Source: Lithospermum erythrorhizon (taxonomy: Eukaryota > Streptophyta > Magnoliopsida > Boraginales > Boraginaceae). From it: a stretch of DNA of 64,000 nt. Location of the stretch: positions 579,409 through 643,408 of the forward strand of contig JADFUC010001567.1 in assembly GCA_019722365.1 (NCBI GenBank), read 5' to 3'. Shown here piece after piece: positions 35,490 to 48,110 of this stretch (position 1 is the stretch's first letter; each line of letters opens with the position of its first letter). The notes beneath the pieces are model-generated. The model ran no database searches. It was not told the DNA's origin and saw only the letters and a list, made by a program, of their open reading frames with translations. The translations under genes were made by a program, and so were the position numbers.

Positions 35490-37005
35490 TAGTTCTCCAA
35501 TATCATAAAGTTCGATTTCCATACATGGTTATTTTGTTTTATGTTGTTCAAGCCATCTTTCATGTAGCTCCACTAATTTGGTAACATGATTGGATTTGAT
35601 TCTTTTATTATTATATTTGCTAGTTACTATTACTATTGTTAAAATTATTTACTACTAGTACTTTTCTTGAATCGCTTTTACAATCCGTTTTGATTTCAAC
35701 AACCGTAAGAAAGAAAGACATTTATGGAAAGTAAAAGACTCTCCATTACGATTTCCCTTATAAAACCTTCTGAGATGAGGACTCGTTGGTTAAATGGGAC
35801 TCGATAAAGTTTTGAATTTTTGATGGGTGAATTTTCAAATTTGGAATTTAAATATTTTTATATTGAATAGATATATTAGTTAGTGAATATATATATCAAA
35901 GATAAATTTATAATGCATTTTAACTATTAATATGATAACTTTAATTCAAATTAAAGCTATGCGTAAAACTCATCAAAGCGTGTGAAATTTTGTCAATGTT
36001 AGAACATACTAAGCCTCAATTTCTATCGATAGTATATATATATATATATATATATATTACTATCGATGTGTCCCTATCTGACTATACTATATTGTTGCCT
36101 CATATCTTTATGTCGATTTACGTATAAAATATTATTTGCACAATACTAAGCCCAAAGTTTTAAGTGCGTTTATAAGAGTAAAATAAAACATCCTCACTTT
36201 ATCTTCAAAATCTACCCCACCCCGTCGCCATGATCCGCGTGCCCCTCTTCCACCGTCTTCGTTTCAGCCGCCTAAATCGCGCATTTATACCCTTTGGACC
36301 ACGCCTTAAATCGCGTAACCAACCTCCTCCTCCTCCTTTAAACTGACCTCCATGATATTGGTTTCAACATATTGTATTTCCAATTTAAGCTGCAATCAAT
36401 CAAATACCTCCAAATATAAGCGACAACCAAACAATTGAGCATATCTACTTAATAATAAGACTACACGAACAGAATGTAGCTCGGCTTATTAGTGCCCTAT
36501 GAGCGTCAATAATAGTTTATCGGGAGAAATTTGATGTAATGCCTTTTTGAAAGGTTTAATTTCTAACACCTTTTTTTTTAGAATTATTTTCTTTGAAAAG
36601 ACTAAATTGTCCTAAAAAAATGCCAACACAATCACCAGCCACAACCACCGGCGTCAGCTCACCCAGACACTACCCTTGACTCCCCATTTGCGCCCGCCCA
36701 TACTCATCCTCCCGCCCGCCTCTTTGCCATACATTTCCCAGCTGTCGCGCCCCTCCTTGCCTCCCGGTCTCCCACTTTATCACTTAACTTTAGCATGATC
36801 AAAATTTACCCCCCACTCTGCGATTTCAGCGACCCCTCCGCCACGGGCCATGACCCCTCGTTTCCCTCCCACCACGCGTGACCCCTTCCCCTTGACCCCC
36901 TCCGCTTGCATTTCATGACCCCCAACTTGCTTATCCTGGGTTGAGACTTTATATTGAGGGTGGGGAAAGGTTTTTGATAGGGTGGGAGAGGTCGTCGATT
37001 AGGGG
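35490..37005. other. Intergenic DNA
   Basis: AT-rich to 36180, then a C-rich stretch (36200-36960) on the plus strand with no recognisable protein on either strand. Confidence 0.45.
36033..36058. repeat. (TA)n microsatellite
   Basis: About 13 TA units flanked by CTATCGATAG and ACTATCGAT, so the whole can fold as a hairpin. Confidence 0.9.
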
Positions 37006-37267
37006 CACTACAAGAAAAATGGCTTTTTATTACTGATTTTTTTGTTAACCCCACAATAGTGTAATAAATGCCACCTTTGGCTACGCTTTTGCTGGTGTAA
37101 CAAACGTTAACTTAATTGTTACGATAATGAAGGCGTAACAAAAAGAAAAACAACTTTTGTGATGAAAGTATTAGATTGCGCCCACGATTCATAGCCGCTA
37201 TTTGTTACAACTATAGAAGAAGTAACAAAAAGATATTATTATTTGTTATGCCCTCTTTGGATTACGT

Positions 37268-39344
37268 TGTAATAACCGTTACGAAAAAAAAAATTAAATT
37301 TTCGGTCGGTGATACCGGGGATATTTTAAATAATCTCGATGATAATATTATTTCGTAAATTTTTTTAAGCGTAGAATTACATTTATAATTTAGTAGTTTT
37401 GCATTGGAATATTTTATCTTTAGATCGGGTTAGTGGAAATTTAAGTACGATAAACGGAGAAATTAACTTGAAACGAGCGGGACTCGAGTTTTTAAATATC
37501 TAGTCGTGCTTATCTTCCGCCATCATTATCAAACGCCGTGTCGTCTTTTTTCATGCTTTGGCGAAATATTCACCCTCCCCTTAAAAATTTCATTTTCCAT
37601 TTCTCTCTTCAATTGTCGCTCAAACTCAAATCGGATTGTAGAATATTGTTCTCCCCATCGTTCTCTTCGAGTTAAGGCGTTGATGGAAAAGAGCCGATTA
37701 CGCTGATTGTTGTTTTTCGTAGCAGAGGTTTTTTGTGGTAGCTAGCAGAGGTGAGTACTTATCTCACGGGTGTTACTTTCACGTGCCACTTTAAATTGTG
37801 TGTACATGTCGTTGTATTATGATTATGTGAGAGTGATATACATGTAATTGTTATATGATTATGTGATTATGATACCGTGGCGTTGAAGATTGCTTGGGGT
37901 AAGTAATAACTGAACTCTGACTTATATTTAGTTACTGTGGCCTTGTCGGCACTTATGATTTACGTGGCCTTGTTGGCGGTGTGTTTTGACTTCCCCGATT
38001 GTGAGATGTTTTACTTGTGGTTGGATATTGTTTGGGAGTAAGTAGGCGAGACGTGAGTGATAGTTGGGGATATCTATGACTTGAGGTGACTTGAGTATCG
38101 GTGTTTGACCCTATAGTTGGATTAGTAGGGATTAAGTGACTCTCCTTCCTTGCGAGGATATGTGGCCATTGTACATACTACGGTATAGCGTGTGGTTTGG
38201 CCTTAAGCGGTATGACTCTGCTTTGTCGCTTTGTTGTGCATTGTCGGTGTATTTTTATCTTCTGCGGTATAGCGTGCGTTTGACCTTACTTAGGTATAAG
38301 AGCGGTATAGTCTTTTGATCACTTTCTTTGTGTGCATTGTCGATGTGGCTATACTACGGTATAGCGTGCGGTGTACTATACTTAGTGTATAAGAAGGGTG
38401 TGCCTTGTACTTAGTGTATGAGAATTAGATGTGCATACTTTGTGTATAGCTAGATGTGCCTTATACTTTGTGTATAAGTGCGGTTTTGGTCTTATCTTTG
38501 CGGTATAAGTGCGAGGTGATTATTGATTAATCCATTCTACTTGAGGTAGGCGGATTGAGTACATGCGCATTAGAGGATGGTATCTTGGTGGGGATATCGA
38601 GATAGGAGGTTTGATAGTATAGTTTTAGTCGTTGTTGAGTCTCTTGGTTTCTTTCTAGAAATTGTGTGCTTACTGAAACCTTCTATTATATCTTCATGTG
38701 TTATATCTGAGATTCCTATAGAATTATCTTGTATGACCTTATTAGGTTGTTATGGATATATGTATTTTATTCATATTTAGTATTATATTATTGATTGACT
38801 TTCGTTCCGTATGGTAAAGTTCACCCACGTAATGTTAAATTTCACTAAGCCTCATGACTTACACCCCTTTCGCATTGGGCATTTCATTTGTGCGGGTTGG
38901 CCAGACGGCCGGTTGAGCCAAGAGGTACGTTTTGAGTTTTTTGTTCAGTGGCTAGGTGAGCGTCGGTGTGAGAGGATCTGCTTGTGATGCGATTTTGATG
39001 TGTTGTCAACCAGTTTTTTGATTGTTGTATTTCCTTTTGAAACTTTAGCCTTATTTGTTGTCATTTGTATTCGGGATCACGGTCGTGTCATCTGTTGTAG
39101 CCTTGCCGGCATTACTTTATTTTGAGATATGTTGTGTATATATATATATATGGGTTGGTTGTTTAGATATCAGCTGATGGATTATAAATTTTAAAAATGT
39201 TTTGATTGGGAAACTTACTTATGATCACATTTTTGGATGAAACGAATTGTGTTTTAAGCGAGTGTCCATCGGTTTAGTGACTCGGTGTTCGGATTTTGCA
39301 ATGACTACCGCCTCAGGCGGCCGACACAGGGCGAGGTCGTTACA
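37268..39344 (+). mobile_element. Tekay/Del-like Ty3-Gypsy LTR, copy 2 (solo)
   Basis: Runs from TGTAATAACC to GGTCGTTACA, ~2.08 kb. The ends form an imperfect inverted repeat as LTR ends do. The flanks TACGT and ACCGT agree at three of five bases. No primer binding site follows the right end, so it is solo. It contains a leader-like region (37560-37740) with GAGTTAAGGCGTTGATGG, then GCAGAGGTGAGTACTTATC, which has the look of a splice donor. The tandem block at 38150-38500 follows. Homologous in opposite orientation to 763-4316. Confidence 0.7.
38150..38500 (+). repeat. Tandem repeat block inside LTR copy 2
   Basis: TACGGTATAGCGTGCGG-type and ACTTTGTGTATAAGTGCGG-type units recur about four times each. 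They are the reverse complement of the units at 2281-2740. Confidence 0.8.
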
Positions 39345-39866
39345 ACCGTAACAAATATTTAATATCATTTGTGGCCTACATTTTAGCGTTTATTACATTA
39401 ATGCAAGTCACAAATAATCAAGTAAAAGTCAAATATTGACATGAAAAAAAATTAAAAAAATAATGAAAATGAGTAAATAAAAACATTGACATTAGTCTTT
39501 TCTTTTTTATTCTCAAAAAATAATCTCTTAATACTATTCTAATAAAAAATGATATAACTACGACTCTAATAATCTCTTAATAATAATTTATATTAACATC
39601 ATTCTAATAATCAATGCTAATAAAAGATATATACATACCTACGACTCTAGCTATAATAATAATATCTTACTATAATTAATATTATAATAATAAATAAAGC
39701 TAAAAATTAATATCTAACACCGTTTAAATTTGATATCTAATAATAATAATAAGCGAGGAGTATATATATATATATATATGATCGCGCTTCAACAATATAC
39801 ATGTCATGTGTTCAAAATTTTCTTGACTTTCCTTTTTCTGGAAAAGAAGAAGGCTAAAAAATATGT

Positions 39867-41400
39867 TGTCCTTGTTCAAAATGCCATACTCGCCTAACTA
39901 AGAAAAGACATGAGATTGTAGTTCGTTGCTTAAAAGACGGATTTCTTAAAACATATAAGAATTGGAGGTTTCATGGAAAGCCATTTGAGTCTTTGCATAT
40001 GAATAGTGGTGTGGATTTTGATCATGGAAATGACATGATGGATATGTTACCCAGCGGTATGGAGTTATCAGTTGATGAAACATTGAATAGTAATAATGAA
40101 TTTGGGGGTCCAAATGATGATACTAAAAGTTTTCAGATTAATGGAGGAAGCGGAGAGTAGAGAGTTATCGGAGTTGCAAAAAATTTCTAAAACATCATTT
40201 ATTGTACGTTTTCACAAGAAAAATTAATTAATGGGTGAATGAGATAAATCGGTGGATACGTTACCGATATATTTTCTTTGAGTGCTGCCGAAGGCTCAGC
40301 CAATTCCCGCATCATATTATGAAGCAAATAAGATTACAAAGGACTTAGGGTTTACTAGTCAAAAGATCGATGCTTGTCCCAATAATTGTATGCTATTTAG
40401 AGGTGAAGATAATTTGCGTGAAATTTGTGAAATATGTGGGGAATCAAGGTATAAAGATCGTGTTAGAAAGATAAGTGCTAAACATATGAGGTATTTTCCA
40501 TTAAAGTCTAGACTTCAAAAGCCGTTTATGTCATCGAAGGCAGCTTCTCTAATGAGATGGCATGGAGGCTGATAAAGATGATGGAGTGTCGAGGCGCTGA
40601 CGACTCATTAGGATGGAAATATTTTGATAAAACATCGAGTTTGCATCGGATATTAACAATGTTAAAGAATCGGGTTGTATCGATGGGTTTAACCCATATA
40701 AATATGAACCTAAATCATGGTACATGGCTGTAGTTATCATGATTTATACTTTACCTCTGTGGTTGTATGAAACAATCACTTTTATTAATATCAATTTTAA
40801 TTCGATGGACCAAGGACACAGTAATAAGATAGATGTTTATATGCAACCCAGTGTGAAAGAGTTATGGGTTGATGGTATTATGACTTATGATGGTTACGTG
40901 TCGGATGTTCTCCTTTACATGCAACACTATTATGGACTATTGACTTTCCGATATGCTATGCTTTACGGAAAAAGCACAAAAGGTGTGTTGTCCTGTTATG
41001 ACAAGAATACTCGTCTGTGGTTGAAACCACGGTGAAAATCATTATACTTATCATCAGTTTTTCGATAGAGCGTGTGCGTGCGAAAGTAAAGTGTCTTTTA
41101 ATCGAAAAATCGATTAGAGACAAAACCACTCACATTAGATGGTATAGATGTACTTAGTGAATTGAATGATGATGGTGTATTAGCGAATATAAGAAAGAAG
41201 ATATCTAAAGAGATTAAATGAGCAAAGAGTAAGAAAATTACAAAATTAAGTATATTTTATGAGCTTGAGTATTGGAAGACTACTTTGATTCGACATAATC
41301 TGATGTGATGCATCGAAATTTTTTAATGAAAATATTATTTGGTCTTTATTAGCTATTGTTAAAAGATCTAAGGACAACTTGAATTCAGTGATTTGCAAAA
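39867..41400 (+). pseudogene. CACTA element 1 transposase (TNP2, Transposase_21 family)
   Basis: In order: an N-terminal CPCSKCHTRLTKKR module with FLKTYKNWRFHGK (39867-39990), then the PF02992-type core: LPKAQPIPASYYEANKITK, DACPNNCMLFRGE, CEICGESRYKDR, RYFPLKSRLQKPFMSSKAAS (40285-40560), GWKYFDKT, IDVYMQPSVKELWVDGIMTY (40830-40900), LLTFRYAMLYGKSTKGVLSC, then FYELEYWKT and RHNLDVMH (near 41260-41310) and KDNLNS. Stops and frameshifts are frequent. The family A LTR ends it at ~41400. Confidence 0.88.
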
Positions 41401-42100
41401 CTTGGGTATTAGACTTGCAAGTTTAATCAAGATTAATTATATATATATATATATTTGTCAAATATATATTGATGAGCATCAATTGATTAAAAACTTTGCA
41501 GAGTTTAATCATTAAGCAATTGAAATTAATGAATAACTTGATAAGTTATTTGATAGTGACTTCGTTAATTATTTTAATTGACTTGGTAAGCTAATTAAAA
41601 TGGAACAAGCTATTGTGACTCATTATTTGATTCGAAGCCATAACGGTCTAATTAAGTTAACGAGTTAAGCGATTTCTTGAGTTATGGTGGAATTAAGCTT
41701 TTGGTATTTAAAAAGAAATAGACAAAGGTTTTCATTTTCATGAAAAACTCTTCCCTCCAAATCTCTCAAAAGCGGCCTCCCCGAGGTGGAAGAAATTTTC
41801 TTCAATTTTGTTCTCATATTCTAGCAGTTCGTTTTACCGGATTCGATTCCCTCTTGGTGTGTCTGATCTAGGGAGACATAGTTTCAATTGTTGGACAGAA
41901 TTGGAAGGTTTTCAAGGGAGGCATTAAGCCCGGCTTGTTGGCTTGAGGAGTTGATTTCACTTCGTCTTCCGCTGCAATGTAAGAACTCTTTTATTCATAT
42001 TGTAATTTATGTGTTTTAGATTAATATACATTATTTTGAAGATACGGGATGTATGAATTTGGTATTTTATCACGAGTAACATTCATACTAGATTCTACTT
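41400..42100 (+). mobile_element. Family A LTR copy 3 (5'-truncated), nested in CACTA 1
   Basis: Matches the reverse complement of 20728-21721 and 16947-17943: GAGCATCAATTGATTAAA, CAATTGAAATTAATGAATAA, GAAAAACTC..CCTCCA, and the near-identical 41985-42096 block. The first ~300 bp of the other copies (with TTATTATTATACAACTTA) is missing here. It interrupts the TNP2 reading frame. Confidence 0.75.
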
Positions 42101-44284
42101 AGTGGCTTCAAAGCTACTCAATTTTGATGTATTTTGCTCTAATTCGGTTGTGTGTTAGCGTAGTTGTTAATTAATTAGATTGATTCATGATTTGTATATT
42201 CAATTGATGAATATATAATATGAAAAATCAATCCATTTGTATGTATATCACCACGGCTGAAATTATCCTTGTTATAATGACTTTGATGATTTGAGTATTT
42301 GTTTAATTGTTTCATGAAATGAAAGGGATTAAACACGATTAATTTACGTTTAATTTGAGGTAGAATCATTTCGATTTTACGAGAGAGGGTTAAGAAATTT
42401 CGAAACTTACGAAATCAAATCTCATGTTCATAACTTGCGAGTTCATCTCGATTTTTTCATAATTTTTGAATTTTTTAAATTCTCGAATAATTCATTGAAT
42501 TTAAATTGTTTTAGTTAGTCGAGAAAACTAGAAGCGTTTTAAGGAAATTCCAATTGGGCGTGTTCAATAATGATATTGATGTTTCATGTTGAATCCCAAA
42601 TTTTTTGAATTTTAGAACCTCCAAAATGCTTTTTACAAAAGTTGCAGTGTCTGGCGAACTTAATTACCAATATGTCGTCGGACTTGCGGGTAGGGCACGT
42701 GCAGGCCCGGTTCGACGTTCCGGCCACCCGGGGGTAGCTCACCGGCCATACTCCGGCACCACCCGGCGAGTGTCGGCCGTGGGTGGCGGAGGCAGTCTTG
42801 TGGCGTTGAAGGTCGTGCGTCAGTTTAAAACTTCATAAATGTATTTATGTAATTATTTTGGTTTTAAATTAGTAGTAATTGGATTTAAATGTTAAATCAT
42901 AAATTTTGTCATTAAGATGATTGAATATATATCTTGAATGACATTAAATTTGATTTATATTTCTCTTTCATAATTATTTTCATTAATTGATAATTTTTGA
43001 AAATATTTTCATGGTAACTTTTAAATTTTGAATTTTGGAGTTAATTACTTATAAGTAATTATTCCATAATTTAAGAGGTTGGTAATTATTGTAATAATTA
43101 ATATTAATCATGTGTGAATATATTTAAATTGAAAATTTACATTAGTTGATAATTAATTGTAAAATAATGGATAATTAATTAATTGACTATGAACACATTA
43201 TTTTATTTTAAATTATGTATTCTGGTATTTATTTGTTATGTTTTGCTATATATATATTGTTATGGAATAGGAATGAGTGTATAGATATGACCCACGTTTT
43301 ATTTCGATTAACGTCTGGTATTGTTATCAAATGATCTCTTGGAGTCATATTATCTTATTTAATTTTTCTTGACTTCCTCCACTTAGCTTGCATCTTTGTC
43401 TAAGTTGGGATTAGTGTATTCAATTGTAATTCGAGACGGAAACTTAATTAAATCGAGCGGAAGACAAGAAAAATGTAATAAATACGAAATGTTAGTTTTT
43501 GAGTTTGAAAATGTAATAGGGCCTGGGTCATATAAATGCGACTCTTGAATGTGCATTCTTGTTTTTATTTTCATGTTGTACATATTAACGATCAGTGATT
43601 TTCGCTGCGTTATGGACTTTCAAGTTAACACTGATTCACATTGCTTGCCAAGACTATTTCCTCGAATAGTTAAGTTTACTAATGATATAGTTCATCGACC
43701 TACCTAACAACTAATACCAACGTGTTACTTCATCGAAATTACCTCCTTAAACATTCATAGTTCCTAACGCTATAGTTCCTCGACCCACCTAACTGTTAAA
43801 ATTGGATGACCACAAACCATACTATGTAATTTACTAAAACATACACGACCTGCCTTTAAGTTCAAGCCCCACACAAAATTCCAACATTCCAATATGAGAA
43901 ATTGATTTTTTATGCTCATCAGTATATTTATTACACGACCTAAAGACTACATCCTCAAACAATTCAAATTCCTAACGTATAGTTCCTCAAACATACCTTA
44001 CCTTCAAACATTTCAATTCTCTAACACAAGGAATATTATTATTAAAGGAAACCACATAACAAAAAACACATTAAAGATCAATAATATGTATTAGGATATA
44101 TATACACATCAGAGAATTGACTACATTAATTAAAGAGTTCTAAAGTTCAACTCAAGTAAAAAAGACAAACAGTGTGAGATTAACATATACTCAATATCAA
44201 TAAACAACGGATACAACAGAGAATAGGAAACACCAAGAACCTAACCGGCATAATCCAAAGGAAAAAACATATAAATAATACTTA
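42101..44284. other. Repeat-like DNA without recognised genes
   Basis: It includes a GC-rich island at 42690-42825 inside very AT-rich DNA. In 43640-44030 short phrases recur (TAGTTCATCGACC, TAGTTCCTCGACC, TAGTTCCTCAAAC). No coding domain was found, and this may be internal DNA of the family A element. Confidence 0.35.
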
Positions 44285-44448
44285 CTCTATTTCAAAATAA
44301 ATGATTGTTTAGATGAAAAGTATTTTATTAAGGGATAGTGAAATGAGATTGTAAAAGATGTAAAAATGTATATTAAAAATGCAAACAATCAACTATTATG
44401 AAAAAAATAAATTTTTTCTAGATAATCACGTATTTAAGACGGAGGAAG
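44285..44448. mobile_element. Stowaway-like MITE
   Basis: CTCTATTTCAAAATAAATGA after TA and TATTTAAGACGGAGGAAG before TA are inverted termini of a 164-bp unit. Its right end and flank (GGAGGAAGTATATAATAGAC) are duplicated in tandem with a 28-bp period. Confidence 0.65.
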
Positions 44449-44495
44449 TATATAATAGACATGGATATGGAGGGAGTATATAATAGACATGGATA

Positions 44496-44690
44496 CTAAC
44501 CAAATAGATGATTTCGCCCGTTTTTTGGAGCAGATGAACAAAACAAAGAATCTCCTTGCAACGAAGGAATTATGAGAACAGTGTATAGAGAAACAACACA
44601 ATATCCAACAAAAATGTAAACATCCTTCAAGGTGTGCAACACGATCCCAGATATTGCGCCCAAACTCATGATACGAGCAAATTGCGGCAT
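44496..44690 (-). CDS. Small hydrophobic ORF, uncertain
   Basis: A 64-residue frame, MPQFARIMSLGAISGIVLHT.., with two hydrophobic stretches (residues ~8-20 and ~25-43). A CT-rich leader (CTCTCCTCTCC-like on the minus strand) lies just upstream, as in many plant 5' untranslated regions. I do not recognise the protein. It could be the first exon of a gene, a gene fragment or chance. Confidence 0.25.
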   Translation of the reverse strand: MPQFARIMSLGAISGIVLHTLKDVYIFVGYCVVSLYTVLIIPSLQGDSLFCSSAPKNGRNHLFG

Positions 44691-45224
44691 CAGGTAGGCT
44701 CTACGAAAGGTGGAGGAGTCGTTGGAGAGGAGAGATGAGTAGTTGATTAACTGTGAGAATTAAATCCAAAGAGATGATGAAGCGATGAACGGCCAGGATG
44801 GAGCCGCTTTTTTATTCTAATAATTTGTAGTAATAAGACATATGTAGTTGTAGTAATAAGACATAACAAGAACCGGGACCCACCAATAGAAAGGGACGAC
44901 GACGTCAAAGAATCACTCAAAAAAATTTAAGCCTTTTTATATAATTGGGCTCACTCCCCCTCGCCCAATATTCTATCATGATCCAATGAGGAGAAATGAG
45001 CTGGCCAGATCTTCATATTATCAGAAAATAGTCAAATCTCAAAGAGAGTTATTTACAGCTAGTCGCGGCAAACGAACCGGGCCGGCCCGGCCCCTTAAGC
45101 ATGAGCCGGGCGGCCCGTAACATGTTCGGCCCGAGGCAGATTGCTTGAACGGGCGGCCCGTCCGTTAAGGGAATACTGGGCCCCTATTCGGTTCGAGGCC
45201 CGTGTATCGGGGGCCGACGTGGTA

Positions 45225-45500
45225 CCGTTTGAATTACAAGCGGTGCCCACACGTTTTGTGATACAAGCGGTATGGATTCAAATCAACGTTGCCCGGTGGC
45301 ATAACGGATATATAGCGACTCTTTATAAGCGGTATACCGTTTGTACGTGGGTACCACGTTAAAGTCCAATGACTATTTTATGAATTTGTATGATCGGCCG
45401 AGTCTGGATTTAGATTAAGCGGTACCACGTTTGAATATAACGATGATGTAGATTTCATCTAGCGGTGGTAGTTTCATCCCAAGCGGTACACCGTTTTGAC
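45225..45500. repeat. Left subterminal GGTACC motif cluster of the hAT element
   Basis: Variants of ACGTGGTACCGTTTGAAT and AAGCGGTACACCGTTT recur at least six times in both orientations. They are probable transposase binding sites by analogy with other hAT elements. Confidence 0.7.
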
Positions 45501-45849
45501 CTGCTAAACCATCCTACATTCGCCAAACTCAAAATGAAGAGGTCTATAAAGAGAGTAATAGCATAAGCCCGTTCTGCCCAGCTATGTGACGTTCTTAGCG
45601 TACCAAAATAAGAATCACTTTCGAGCTGATTACAATATTCATTACTTGGTTTTGGGCTTGTTAGATTTACAATCAGTGAATCAGCGATCTTTACGCTTGC
45701 TCGTTCCCGATCCGGTATTATTTATCAACTTTATAAATTTTATATTTGTTCTTGTAATTAATGGCATCAAAAGCGTAACCTTGGAAAAAAGTATTCAAAG
45801 TGATAGTACTAGTATGTCAATGATTTTGTTAATTTAGATGATGATAATC

Positions 45850-47888
45850 GTATGGATGAACTTCACCGCAGCCAACTCACCGATACAGTGCTACGGATAC
45901 TACCATTTAGAAAAAATCTTCATGGATTTGGAAATATTTTTCTTGGGGCCGGGAAAACAGCGACAACTTGTTTAAATTGTAAGAGTACTCTATCATGGAA
46001 AGCGGGTGGGGTAAAGGGAGCCGGTCATCTTTGCTAGACACTTAAGTAGTGTAAGATAACTAAAGGCGGTAGTGGGAGGGTGGTATCTGAGGCTATTGAT
46101 CGTGGCCAGCGTTTTTTAGTATTTTTTGGCATATAAGTTGAAACTATGAAATTTATGTCAGTAGTTCTTTGCCTTTTAATCATTGTGATGGATGGCGTTT
46201 CACTAAATGGATTCAAAATCGTTAATCCCGAGCAATACGTATCCCTCGATTACACTTTACAAAACTATGCTTTAAATATTTTAAAAGTGAAAAAGATCTT
46301 CTATGTAAAAATCTTCAAAGCAATTTGCCTTATAAAATGTGTTTGACTTTTTTGGATTTTGATATAATGTGTGTAACATGCCATTGGATTGATCATGATT
46401 GGAGTGCTAAAGGAGGAGAATTATATATTTTAGATCGAGTGCTAAACATAACAATATTCAAATTTCGGAAGGTATACTCGCATGTGCCAATGATTACAAA
46501 TGTTTGAATAGGATTACTTCAATTTCATTTGATAATGCGTCCGCTAATAACGTATCAATTAGGGAAGATTAAAGGCGCCTATTAAGCAGGATTTTAGTGA
46601 ACTTTTCATGTTAGATGTTTATGTCACGTCCTTCCAATTAGTTATAAAGATGGAATAACGTTGTTGGGATGAGTTTATTTTACCAATTAAGTAAGGCCGT
46701 TAATTTTGTTGTTAATAGGCGGGGTTAGAGACATGAATAAAAAAAATTGGTTGAGGCTTCGGGGGAAAGAAGTTTAAAAAATTAATTTTTGGATTGTGCT
46801 ACTAGATGAAACTAGACTTCCCAGTCTACTGATTTATGCATATAATATAAGGGATGAAATTACAACATTTTATGAGATGCATATATCTCATTGGTGAATA
46901 TTAGCTGACTTCATATAATAATTGGAAATATTGTTATAGTGCTTAAATTTCTTGAGCCATTTAAAAAATTACACTAAAGTTTTTTCAACTCAATATGGAC
47001 AAATATTCATCTTTTTAGAATGTATCGTTAATCTTTCCATTCATATGACTAACATAGAGATAATTAAATGTTGTTAGAGATATGGTTCGAATATGGAAGA
47101 CAAGTTTTAAAATATTTCATCTATCCCAGCATTGCATATGCAATTGGTATAATTTTGAATCCCTAGCAGCTAAATTAAGTCATTTTAATTTCTATGTGAA
47201 ATCCTATTATGTGAAGCATTAGTATCGCTTAATCGAGCTAAGAGTTTTGATGTTCAAAAATGGAAGATGGAATTGAAACGGTATATGTATAACATGTATA
47301 GCAAATATCGGTCAAGGTATGGGCAAAGAGAAAGTAAGGCCGCGCCTACAGTAGTGGAACAAGTTTTTAATATGCCTTGTGGAAGTTAAGATCTGAAGTC
47401 AACGCAGTAACCTAAGGAATGCTTTACGAATTTACTAGGTAACACTAATCCAATCGCTCCCTGAAGACACTAATGAGTTAACCCAATATTTAACTACTAA
47501 CTTTGAATTGAGTCGATATAATGATAATAACCCAGCACGATATATTGAAATGGTGGGCGACTAAAGGCTTGTTTCGGTATTGTCTAAAGAATGGCAAAGA
47601 AATATTTTCTATACCTATGTCAACAATAGCTAGTGAATCGCATTTAGCATGGCGAAGCTCAATACACTCAAAGGCGTTCAAGACTTCTGGTTGGCGATTG
47701 ATATGTGTTTGTGTCAAGGATTGAATGACGCGGGCATCAGTCTTGAATGAGACTCTGATCATGGAAGAAAGGAAAAAAAGAATTTGTTCGACGATCTTAG
47801 TGACATTGAGGAAGAAATTCAAATAGATGAAGAGAACAACACAATAGAAATACATTCCGACAAAAGAAAGAATCCGAAGATGAAATAA
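45850..47888 (+). pseudogene. hAT transposase (BED finger to C-terminal dimerisation domain)
   Basis: In order and across frameshifts: a BED-type zinc finger remnant (TTCLNCKSTLS.., GAGHLC then a CTTAAG-coded HL region, 45960-46045), VMDGVSLNGFKIVNP (46185), the MCLTFLDFDIMCVTCHWIDHDW segment (46335-46400; normally CLTTDTWTS..YMCLTAHFID), ISFDNASANNVSI (46520), a QLVIK segment (46640), and the C-terminal DILKWWATKGLFRYCLKNGK followed by IFSIPMSTIASES (47540-47645), the hAT dimerisation signature. It ends with acidic LSDIEEEIQIDEENN to the stop at 47886. It is too broken to act. Confidence 0.85.
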
Positions 47889-48057
47889 TTGTATGATGAT
47901 TAGATTTACGTACTTTTATTCGAAGTTGTTAATGATGTCAATGTTGTGAATGTTTGAATGCTTGAATATTTATGGTGTTTCACGTTTGAATGAATGAATG
48001 TGTGAATGAATGAATGTGTGTTTGAATGTTGTGAATCTTTGTAAAACTGCACTTTTC

Positions 48058-48110
48058 TCTGCTATAAACGTGGTACCGTTATTATGGAACGGTACCACGT
48101 TTATAGCAGA
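48058..48110. repeat. Perfect hairpin, 23-bp arms, 7-bp loop
   Basis: TCTGCTATAAACGTGGTACC plus GTT (48058-48080) is followed by the loop ATTATGG and then the exact reverse complement (48088-48110). It contains two of the hAT subterminal GGTACC motifs head to head, ~170 bp downstream of the transposase stop. Two more motif pairs follow at 48131-48215. Confidence 0.95.

Larger units (their letters stand above)
37006..41410 (+). mobile_element. CACTA (En/Spm) element 1, 5' end and transposase, interrupted
   Basis: Starts CACTACAAGAAAAATGG, the standard CACTA terminus. Subterminal GTTAC/GTAAC motifs follow (37080-37290). They resume on the far side of the Tekay-like LTR (from 39345), so that LTR sits inside the element. 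TNP2 transposase pieces run from 39867 to ~41400, where a family A LTR begins. The 3' terminus was not found. Confidence 0.8.

Noticed and set aside
37506..37706. 66-residue frame in the leader-like part of LTR copy 2
   Set aside because: The homologous part of LTR copy 1 does not keep the frame, so it is not a conserved protein.
42605..42838. 77-residue GC-rich open frame
   Set aside because: Composition-driven frame in a GC-rich island, Arg/Gly/Val-rich, with no recognisable domain.
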